This document shows positions 5,819-11,811 of a stretch of DNA of 23,365 nucleotides, in pieces. The stretch spans positions 1 to 23,365 of the forward strand of contig CALDMA010000086.1 of assembly GCA_937915075.1 (NCBI GenBank), written 5' to 3'. Under the pieces are notes generated by a model. It was not told where the DNA came from and made no database searches. It worked only from the letters and a program-made list of their open reading frames with translations. Position 1 is the first letter of the stretch, and each line of letters starts with the position of its first letter. The DNA comes from an uncultured Oscillospiraceae bacterium. Its GTDB lineage: Bacteria > Bacillota > Clostridia > Oscillospirales > Oscillospiraceae. Made by a program: the position numbers and the translations under genes.

Positions 5819-6870
5819 CGTTTCATCTCCTTCCGTGTCCATTCTCTTACCACGGCCTTGCACCGGCGGACTGCCTTGTAGGGCAGATACCTCCGGTAAA
5901 ACGCCGTGTTCCTGCAATGCTGCATCGCGCCCAGCCGCGACAGCAGCCCCGATGCAAACTTCACATCGATGGCCTTCCGCTTCCGGTACCGCCGCAGGTG
6001 GCGCATGAGCCGCATCCGGTTCCGCTTCCGCAGCCGCACACCGCCGCCCGGCGCAAACCGGTATCCCAGCGCCGCCGCCTCCCGTGCCTTGGTGGGGAAC
6101 ACCTGCCACGTCCCCTTCAGATCCAGGCCCCGCGAGCGCAGCCATGCCCGCACAGCCTCCACCAGCCTCCGCAGCTTCCTCTTGTTGCTGCCCAGCACCG
6201 TGATGTTGTCCATGTACCGCAGGTAGTGCCTGGCGCATCCGCTGCCGCGGATCAGCCTGTCCAGCCCCTGCAGCACCGTGTTGGCAAACCACTGGCTGAA
6301 GTAGGCCCCGATCAGCACGCCGTGGGCCATCAGCCTCTCACACACGTCCAGCATCCGCCGGTCCTTGATGCGCCGCCGCAGGGCGTCCATCACCACGCCG
6401 GGCCGCAGACTGTCATAGAAGTGCCGCACATCCATTTCGGCGCACCACTTCGTTCCTCTCCGGTCGTCCTTCATCCACTTCCGCAGCCGCTTCATGCCGT
6501 AGTGGATGCCCCGTCCGGGGATACTGCCGCAGCAGTCCCCGTCCATGCCCCGCATCAGCACCGGCTGCAGCGTCTGGATGGCCATATGGTGGACGTACTG
6601 ATCCGGCCACAGGTCCGGCTCGTAGATGTCCCGCCATTTCCCGGCGCTCTCATCCCACCGTCGCCGCATCCGGGGCGCGTTGGGCCGGTAGTCCGCCGCG
6701 ATCACCAGCAGCGCGTCCACCGCGCCCTCGATATTCGCCTCGATCCGGCGCACCGTCCGGTTGGGTCTGTGGCCCACCGTCCACCGGTGCGTTCGGTTCA
6801 CCTCCAGCAGGGCCAGCTTCGCGTTCTCACGCGTCAGATACTTCTCATACAGTCCTCTCGCTCGCTTCAC
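5779..6870 (-). CDS. Diversity-generating retroelement reverse transcriptase
   Basis: This 363-residue enzyme copies the template RNA into adenine-mutated cDNA that replaces the VR in the fibre gene. It starts at GTG 6870, with AAGGAGAT ahead of it. The palm motif is CAEMDVRHFYDSL (D147). The DGR-specific motif 4 is IGAYFSQ (187-193), with SQ where retrons and group II introns have SP. The catalytic box is YMDN (219-222), so the second metal-binding aspartate is replaced by asparagine. LGYRF (268-272) matches motif 7. The C-terminus is very basic and may bind RNA. It lies just downstream of the template repeat, as in other DGRs. Activity is not proven because of the YMDN change. Confidence 0.95.
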   Translation of the reverse strand: MKRARGLYEKYLTRENAKLALLEVNRTHRWTVGHRPNRTVRRIEANIEGAVDALLVIAADYRPNAPRMRRRWDESAGKWRDIYEPDLWPDQYVHHMAIQTLQPVLMRGMDGDCCGSIPGRGIHYGMKRLRKWMKDDRRGTKWCAEMDVRHFYDSLRPGVVMDALRRRIKDRRMLDVCERLMAHGVLIGAYFSQWFANTVLQGLDRLIRGSGCARHYLRYMDNITVLGSNKRKLRRLVEAVRAWLRSRGLDLKGTWQVFPTKAREAAALGYRFAPGGGVRLRKRNRMRLMRHLRRYRKRKAIDVKFASGLLSRLGAMQHCRNTAFYRRYLPYKAVRRCKAVVREWTRKEMKRWSMYSEPSRGAA

Positions 6871-7163
6871 AGGATAGATCTCCTTTCAGCCTCACGCCGT
6901 TTCCTTCGCCGGGCAGCGCCCGGAGTACTAAGCCGTGTCCTGTCAGCTGTTCGTCACCTTGGGGTGCGCGGCGCTCCGGGCAGGGGTATCATGGTTAGCT
7001 ATTCCACCGCGCAGGCCTCACTCTACGCCCGCTGCCCGCCGCGTCCCCGTTCCCCTCGCCGCAGAACCCAGCGAAGCGGATCTGCGGCGAAGAGCCGACG
7101 CAGCGGAAGGAGCGAGTTCTCGCCTTTAGGCGGGAATGAGTGATCTGTAGCTTGCGGAGGCGA
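6871..7163 (-). ncRNA. Spacer of the DGR template RNA between TR and the reverse transcriptase
   Basis: No convincing gene lies in these 293 bp on either strand. Rightward reading frames here lack homology and a sensible context. In studied DGRs the RNA downstream of TR folds and supports cDNA priming. Here CCGGGC/GCCCGG (6909-6923) and a CGCC-TTTA-GGCG hairpin near 7125 could form. The segment ends in the ribosome binding site of the reverse transcriptase. An avd gene would be expected in this area in many DGRs but is not seen. The RNA assignment is by analogy. Confidence 0.5.
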
Positions 7164-7306
7164 GGAGGCGGGAGCCGATGTTCGCGTTGGAGTTCGACGC
7201 CGTGTTGTAGTTGACGTAGAACAGCCCGTGGTTCAAGCTCTGGTTATAGTTGCCGCCGACGTGCAGGCACGGGTTCGACGCGTTGAAGTTCCAGTTATCC
7301 GGAACG
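7164..7306 (-). repeat. DGR template repeat (TR)
   Basis: This 143-bp segment aligns without gaps to 7525-7667 in the fibre gene, offset by 361 bp. I count 17 mismatches: 15 lie at an adenine of the TR on the coding strand (6 A to T, 9 A to G in VR), out of about 34 adenines. The two ends are identical for 16-18 bp. Read in the VR frame, the TR is full of AAC codons, which adenine mutagenesis can change to many residues but not to a stop. An open frame spans 7126-7428, but the segment works as a template and is not called as a protein gene. Confidence 0.95.
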
Positions 7307-7431
7307 CCAGAACAGAACCGGCTCCGCTGATGCCCGAAGCACCCCGCGCAGCGCCATGTCTCCGCGCCGCCGTGCCCCGCTGACTTGGGGCCGTGCCGTC
7401 GCGCCGGTGGTCGCTGCGATTTATTCATGCT

Positions 7432-7448
7432 GCGCGGCTTCGCCGCGC
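7432..7448. repeat. Hairpin between fibre gene and TR
   Basis: GCGCGGC at 7432-7438 pairs with GCCGCGC at 7442-7448 around a 3-nt loop. It lies 126 bp upstream of TR in the direction of transcription and could be part of the 5' fold of the template RNA. Confidence 0.55.
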
Positions 7449-7467
7449 CTCGTTATCTGTTGTCCAC

Positions 7468-7499
7468 GCAGGGGTGGGGCGTGCGCGCCCCTCCCCTGC
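7468..7499. repeat. Long GC-rich hairpin between VR and TR
   Basis: Fourteen-base arms at 7468-7481 and 7486-7499 pair with a single T-T mismatch around a 4-nt loop. The stem is very stable, but no T tract follows on either strand, so it is not a standard intrinsic terminator. It may end or stabilise the fibre mRNA, or separate it from the template RNA. Confidence 0.6.
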
Positions 7500-7503
7500 A
7501 CCC

Positions 7504-7519
7504 CTCCCCATCAGGGGAG
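7504..7519. repeat. Hairpin immediately downstream of VR
   Basis: CTCCCC at 7504-7509 pairs with GGGGAG at 7514-7519 around a 4-nt loop that includes the fibre TGA stop. It starts 5 bp beyond the end of VR. Inverted repeats just past VR are known target-recognition elements in the Bordetella phage DGR, and the position matches. TTTTT follows on the plus strand, so terminator activity for antisense transcripts is an alternative. Confidence 0.65.
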
Positions 7520-9289
7520 TTTTTGGAGGCGGGAGCCGATGTACGCGTCGGAGTACGACGCCGCGCCGTAGTAGACGCAGAACAGCCCGTAGTACAAGCT
7601 CTGGTAATAGTAGCCGCCGACGCGCAGGCACGGGCTCGACGTGCTGAAGTCCCAGTTATCCGGAACGTAGGTGCTGTCGCTGCCGGCAGCCGCCGTGGGG
7701 ATAAACACCGGATACGGTCCCGCCGTCTTCACGCCCAGCGCCGAAGGATAACCGTTGCTGGGCACACCCACCGGCGTGCCGCCGCTGCTGTCGCTGAAGT
7801 TGGCGGGGTTGAGGATCAGATTGAGGCCGCTGCTGTTGTAATAGCACCCGTCCACCCAGTCGTACACGTTGTCCCACAGGCCCTCGATGTGCCGGTACTG
7901 CACACCTACGCCGTAGGTCGTCCTGGCCGCCTGCATGGTGCCCGTGTGGTACGGCATATTGTCGCTGGCGCCCTGTGTCTGCGTGCCACTGCCGTTGCCG
8001 CAGCCGCAGCCGATGCACGCCTGGCTGTTCCAGTCCGCAAATTCCACGATGTACAGCAGCCAGATGGTGAAGTGCATCGCCCAGTCCCACTGCCATACGT
8101 TGGCGCCCAGATTGTGGGCGCCGCTTCGGGCAGCAGACCGGGTGATGCCGTTCTGCGGCGTCACTCCCGTCACGCTCTTGTAGCTGCGTCCCGTAGAGCA
8201 GTGGTACCTCCCCACATACACCACATCGCGTTCCCCGGCGCCGTCGCCTCGGTCCATGTGCGCCGGAGATACCGAGAACCCGTCCGCCTCCGCGTCCGCG
8301 ATCTGGATCTTGATGCCAGTGCCGTTCTGCGTCAGCTTGTACCAAAACTTGGGGATCTTCACCAGCGTGCCGCAGGCGTCGTCCTCCACGATCTCCATGC
8401 CACTCCACGGCATGAGATTGTCGAAGGGGCTGCCGTAGCTGCTGGCCCCCGACACATACGGCACCGGATCGACAAGCAGCTCCGCGTCGTCCGTCCTGGA
8501 GCACTTTGTGGTGCTGGTGCCGTCCCAGCTGATGCCGTAGATGTGCCGGAAGGGCAGGCTCACCGAATAGCTGCCCTCGTCCTGCGTCACGGCCACGGTA
8601 TCGGTCCGCGTTTCGCTGCCCTTGGTGGCCGTCACCGTATAGGTGCCGGCGCGCCGCAGCGTCAGCACGGCCTGCCCGTCGCTGCCGATGGTGCCGGTCA
8701 CGGAATAGTCGCCCAGTGTAGCCGTCACACCGGCCCCCGCGGCGTCCTCGCCGCAGATCACCGTCAGCGTGGCCAGGAACGTGTGCATTTCGCTCTTGAC
8801 AAAGCCGAAGTACGGCCCCGTCGTTACCTGGTCGGTGTAGGTGCATCCGTCGTTGGCCGGGCAGCTGACGGTATAAGTCTCGTTCAGCTTTCCCAGCGTC
8901 ACCTGATGGACGAGGCCGGCGCCCACCACATGGGTGTACACCGTCGCCCCGGCGCTGTCCGTTACCGTGAAGGTCTTGCCCTCGAAGGCCGCCTCGAATG
9001 TGATGGTCAGCACCACGCCCGCCAGCCCGATCAGCAGCTCGAACACGTCGCTGGGCACTGTGCCTTCCTTGTCCAGCCCCAGCCGGTCGCAGATGGCGTC
9101 CCGCAGCAGCGTTTCTTTGTCCAGAGCCGTGCCGGCTGCCTGCACGCCCTCCGTGTTCAGCCCGGTGATGTCCACCGGGAACTGCCCGCTTCGCAGCAGC
9201 GCCAGCACCTGCTCCCAGGTGGTGCCCGCCGGCAGGCTCGTTTTCAGCCACCGGCTGTTGCCGGTGCCCTTAATAGTCGTATTTTTCAT
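7511..9289 (-). CDS. DGR-diversified tail fibre with C-terminal lectin-like domain
   Basis: The 592-residue protein is the probable receptor-binding fibre. Residues 1-90 should attach it to the baseplate. Two beta-sandwich (Cna-B/PEGA-like) segments lie at about 92-142 and 172-245. From about 250 to the end it resembles the formylglycine-enzyme/C-type-lectin fold of DGR targets, with VWQWDWAMH near 398 and GLWDNVYDWVDG at 470-481. The last 50 residues (541-589) are encoded by VR. Sixteen of them differ from the TR-encoded version, and seven are Asn to Tyr. The start follows TTTTAGGAGTGAGAC, the same initiation sequence as the large terminase. Receptor binding is inferred from the family. Confidence 0.9.
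   Translation of the reverse strand: MKNTTIKGTGNSRWLKTSLPAGTTWEQVLALLRSGQFPVDITGLNTEGVQAAGTALDKETLLRDAICDRLGLDKEGTVPSDVFELLIGLAGVVLTITFEAAFEGKTFTVTDSAGATVYTHVVGAGLVHQVTLGKLNETYTVSCPANDGCTYTDQVTTGPYFGFVKSEMHTFLATLTVICGEDAAGAGVTATLGDYSVTGTIGSDGQAVLTLRRAGTYTVTATKGSETRTDTVAVTQDEGSYSVSLPFRHIYGISWDGTSTTKCSRTDDAELLVDPVPYVSGASSYGSPFDNLMPWSGMEIVEDDACGTLVKIPKFWYKLTQNGTGIKIQIADAEADGFSVSPAHMDRGDGAGERDVVYVGRYHCSTGRSYKSVTGVTPQNGITRSAARSGAHNLGANVWQWDWAMHFTIWLLYIVEFADWNSQACIGCGCGNGSGTQTQGASDNMPYHTGTMQAARTTYGVGVQYRHIEGLWDNVYDWVDGCYYNSSGLNLILNPANFSDSSGGTPVGVPSNGYPSALGVKTAGPYPVFIPTAAAGSDSTYVPDNWDFSTSSPCLRVGGYYYQSLYYGLFCVYYGAASYSDAYIGSRLQKLP
7525..7667 (-). repeat. DGR variable repeat (VR)
   Basis: This segment forms codons about 541-589 of the fibre. 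It ends (3' on the coding strand) in a GC-rich stretch, GGCTCCCGCCTCC, identical to TR. That is the position of the initiation-of-mutagenic-homing site in other DGRs. Fifteen of 17 differences from TR fall at TR adenines. The other two are CAC to TAC (residue 567, H to Y) and GCG to ACG (residue 550, A to T). Confidence 0.95.
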
Positions 9290-9298
9290 GTCTCACTC

Positions 9299-9700
9299 CT
9301 AAAATTCATCGCAGAATACCTCCGCAGACGTCCACACGCCGGCACGGAGGCGCTGCACGCTGTCCTCAATGTCCAGCAGGATCTGCTCGATGTCGTTGGC
9401 CTCCGTCACCGTCAGCCAGGGCCTTTCCGGCCCCGCAGACGGTACCGGGGGCGTGGTGGCCTTCACGGCCTCCAGCGTGGCGCGCAGCGTGCTGAGGTCG
9501 CCCAGATAGTGCGCCATCCGGCTCTCCGTGGGGAAGTCCGTCCGCGTCAGCTCAGTCTCCGGCGTCACCGTCACGTCATAGCCCACGCCCCGCAGTCTCT
9601 CGGCTACATAGTCCATGGCCAGGCCCACCCGGTCCATGTCCGTCCAGTCGTAGGTCGCGCCCGGTACCCGCGTGGTGATGAGGGTGTCCATAATGCTCAT
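9299..9700 (-). CDS. Tail or baseplate protein ahead of the fibre
   Basis: The 133-residue protein starts at an ATG that overlaps the preceding stop as ATGA (9700-9697). It has a pattern I recognise from clostridial phage tail cassettes: MDTLITTRVPGATYDWTDMD, RVGLAMDYVAERL, a TRTDFPTESRM segment and a helical C-terminus (DIEQILLDIEDSVQRLRAG). Proteins of this type lie between the baseplate hub and the fibre, but their exact role is not known to me. Its TAG stop is part of the fibre gene's TAGGAG ribosome binding site, so the two are coupled. It is unlikely to be Avd, which is a basic four-helix protein. Confidence 0.7.
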   Translation of the reverse strand: MSIMDTLITTRVPGATYDWTDMDRVGLAMDYVAERLRGVGYDVTVTPETELTRTDFPTESRMAHYLGDLSTLRATLEAVKATTPPVPSAGPERPWLTVTEANDIEQILLDIEDSVQRLRAGVWTSAEVFCDEF

Positions 9701-11334
9701 GCCTCGTCCTCCTCTGCGTCGCACAGTACCGTCACATCCGCCGCCAGCTTCCCGGTGGCGGTGTAGTCCAGGCTGACCAGGTGTCCGGTCCGCATCTCCC
9801 CGTCGTCCGTGAGGATGCTCACCCTTTCTCCGGGCCTCTCTGTCACCGTCAGCACCTTGCCCTTTACGGTGTCCTGCCGCATACACACGCCGTACAGCTT
9901 CTCCAGTAGGGCCGGGGCCATGGCCGGGCTCACCAGCGTCATGCCCTCATACCGCACGGGGTTGTCCTCGTCATTGCCGCTTCGCAGCGGGTTCTCTTTG
10001 GCATAGATCCGCTTGACCTCCTTGTACTTGGTACCCGTCAGCACCACCTGCGTCCCCGTCCCGGCGATCACCGCGCCGTTGGCGTCGCTGCTGACGATCT
10101 CACCGCCGGCGACGGCCAGGCCGTACACCGGCGCATCAAAGTCCACATGGGCCTGTCCGGTCAGCTCCGCGTCATACAGTGTCTCACTCTCGCCTCCGGT
10201 GAGGTATTCATAGGCCACCAGCTGCACCTCCGTCACCGGCGCCGCAGTCTCCACACTGCCGCCCTCGTAGCTCTCCGTCTGGCCCCAGCTGGCCGTAGCG
10301 TCGCCCGCGGGCATGGGCAGGATATCCACTGCCTCGCTGTGCCCGGTGCGTACCATGGCCCCCAGGGCGAAGGCCACCTGCTGCAGGTTGTCCCGCCGCG
10401 GTGCCTTGGGCAGCCAGCCCGTCAGCGCCACGCTGGCCAGCGAGGACGCCAGTGTGTAGGGAATGGCCCCCATGATCTCCGCCAGGATCACGCTGGCCGC
10501 CACGCCGTTGTAGATACCGCCGGCGTGGTCCCCGGCCATCTCCAGCAGGCCCACCTTGTCCACCGCGTGGATATCGTACAGGTTCTTCCCCGCCCGGCTG
10601 CTGGTGCTGATGTGGTAGACGCCCAGCAGCTCATCGCCGAAGGTCACGCGCAGTCCCTGTCGGCGCTGGAACAGGAAGCCCACGTCGCTGCGGTTCCGCA
10701 GCGTGAAGTCCAGCGTGTTCACCGCCAGCTCGTCGCTGACCACGTTGGTGTCCTGGTATAGATCCGCCGCATAGCACTCCTCGCTGTCGAACACGCGGGT
10801 AATGCCGTAGCTGATACGCTCCAGCTTCAGGTACCGGTATCCGTGACTCATGGCCTTGAAGGTCAGCACAACTTTGTTGAAGTTGCGGACCTCCTTATAG
10901 CAGGTATACTCCCAGTCGTCCGGGGCAAAATCCTCCTGGGCCAGCAGCGCGCCGTCCCGGTACCACGCCGCCGTCATGTTGCTGCACCATGTCGGCCCAT
11001 AGGGATCGAACCGCAGCGTCAGCCCGATGGAGCTGTACAGGTCGTCCAGTTCCAGCGTCAGAACTACCGGCGCAGCAAAGGATCCGTCCCCGCCGCTGAT
11101 GGCTTGACTGAACAGGCCCCATGTCTCCTTCTCCGGTTCATCGCTGAAAAAGTGATATGCAGTGCCCAGCACCCAGTAGCCGTCCTCCAGCGTGGCCCGC
11201 TGCGGCGCGTTGTTCTCTGTGTCCAAAATGTCCTCCAGCGCGCAAAAAGCCTGCAGGCTCGTCACAGAGGGCGTCGTGCCCTCCAGCGCGCCTACCGGCT
11301 CGTCGATATAGGTGATCTTAAGGTCGTTTGCCAC
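9697..11334 (-). CDS. Baseplate or tail-hub protein
   Basis: The 545-residue protein starts at GTG 11334 after AAGGAGGTG. It is mostly beta-rich. The middle section (EECYAADLYQDTNVVSDELA, VNTLDFTLRNRSDVGFLFQR, FGDELLGVYHISTSSRAG, YDIHAVDKVGLLE) resembles the hub or tail-lysin base of siphophages, where a ring protein closes the tail tip. I see no peptidase motif. It lies after the tape measure and distal tail genes and before the fibre, the usual hub position. The assignment is by order and general pattern. Confidence 0.65.
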   Translation of the reverse strand: MANDLKITYIDEPVGALEGTTPSVTSLQAFCALEDILDTENNAPQRATLEDGYWVLGTAYHFFSDEPEKETWGLFSQAISGGDGSFAAPVVLTLELDDLYSSIGLTLRFDPYGPTWCSNMTAAWYRDGALLAQEDFAPDDWEYTCYKEVRNFNKVVLTFKAMSHGYRYLKLERISYGITRVFDSEECYAADLYQDTNVVSDELAVNTLDFTLRNRSDVGFLFQRRQGLRVTFGDELLGVYHISTSSRAGKNLYDIHAVDKVGLLEMAGDHAGGIYNGVAASVILAEIMGAIPYTLASSLASVALTGWLPKAPRRDNLQQVAFALGAMVRTGHSEAVDILPMPAGDATASWGQTESYEGGSVETAAPVTEVQLVAYEYLTGGESETLYDAELTGQAHVDFDAPVYGLAVAGGEIVSSDANGAVIAGTGTQVVLTGTKYKEVKRIYAKENPLRSGNDEDNPVRYEGMTLVSPAMAPALLEKLYGVCMRQDTVKGKVLTVTERPGERVSILTDDGEMRTGHLVSLDYTATGKLAADVTVLCDAEEDEA

Positions 11335-11363
11335 GGCCCTCCACCTCCTTCTCGTATGTCCCG

Positions 11364-11390
11364 CCCCGGTGTCCTAAATGGACACCGGGG
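11364..11390. terminator. GTGTCC hairpin between distal tail and hub genes
   Basis: An 11-bp perfect stem (CCCCGGTGTCC with its complement) encloses the loop TAAAT in a 63-bp gap. There is no T tract. Its core matches the hairpins at 1480, 16319 and 22433. It may attenuate read-through or stabilise mRNA ends. Confidence 0.6.
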
Positions 11391-11397
11391 CACTGTC

Positions 11398-11811
11398 TCA
11401 TGGCCGGTACTGGGGCCGCATGGGGGTGAATGTCACCTTCAGCCCGCCCCAGCGCCGCTTGCCCGCGCCCAGGTTGAGGCTCAGCTCGTCCTCCACCTTC
11501 GTCACATAGGCGTCAAAGGCCAGCGTCCCCTGTCCGTAGGGCATCACCACCGGCACATAATCCACCGGCTGGCTCAGCGCCAGCACCAGCGCGTCGTAGG
11601 CCGCCGCGTCCTCGCTGCCGTCCGCCGCCCGGCCCACCTCAAAGGTGGCCGTGTAGCTGACAAAGGTACCGATCACGTCCCGGATCATCTCCGCCGCCGG
11701 CGCCTTGGTGCGCCCGGCGTTGTCGCTGTCCGTCACGTTCTGGCTCCGCTTCAGCGATGTGATGGCCGCGTTGTAGTAGGTGCCGTTGATCTGGATGAGG
11801 TCCTGCATCAC
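11398..11811 (-). CDS. Tail protein downstream of the tape measure
   Basis: This 137-residue protein begins with an ATG overlapping the tape-measure stop (ATGA), with a second Met codon next to it. It starts LIQINGTYYNAAITSLKRS and ends KRRWGGLKVTFTPMRP, a short beta-rich protein typical of distal tail or tail-tip adaptors. I do not recognise a named family. Position suggests a part of the tail tip between tape measure and hub. Confidence 0.65.
   Translation of the reverse strand: MMQDLIQINGTYYNAAITSLKRSQNVTDSDNAGRTKAPAAEMIRDVIGTFVSYTATFEVGRAADGSEDAAAYDALVLALSQPVDYVPVVMPYGQGTLAFDAYVTKVEDELSLNLGAGKRRWGGLKVTFTPMRPQYRP

Noticed and set aside
7126..7428. A 100-codon leftward frame covering TR, read as a protein gene
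   Set aside because: It looks like the fibre end only because TR templates the VR. The upstream part (RPPARRHGPKSAGHGGAE) has no sense, and no ribosome binding site was seen. TR is treated as a template repeat.
7504..7524. A simple rightward intrinsic terminator
   Set aside because: The stem and TTTTT on the plus strand fit a terminator, but no rightward gene lies upstream. Position just past VR and inclusion of the fibre stop favour a DGR target hairpin; both readings remain possible.
9299..9700. The 133-residue gene as the missing Avd accessory protein
   Set aside because: It is acidic, contains beta-type segments and matches a tail-cassette pattern, and lies upstream of the fibre rather than between TR and RT.
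7385..9766. A 793-codon rightward open frame opposite the DGR fibre
   Set aside because: It is antisense to the fibre, TR-VR spacer and tail genes and has the same shadow composition; the fibre is supported by TR/VR and domain patterns.
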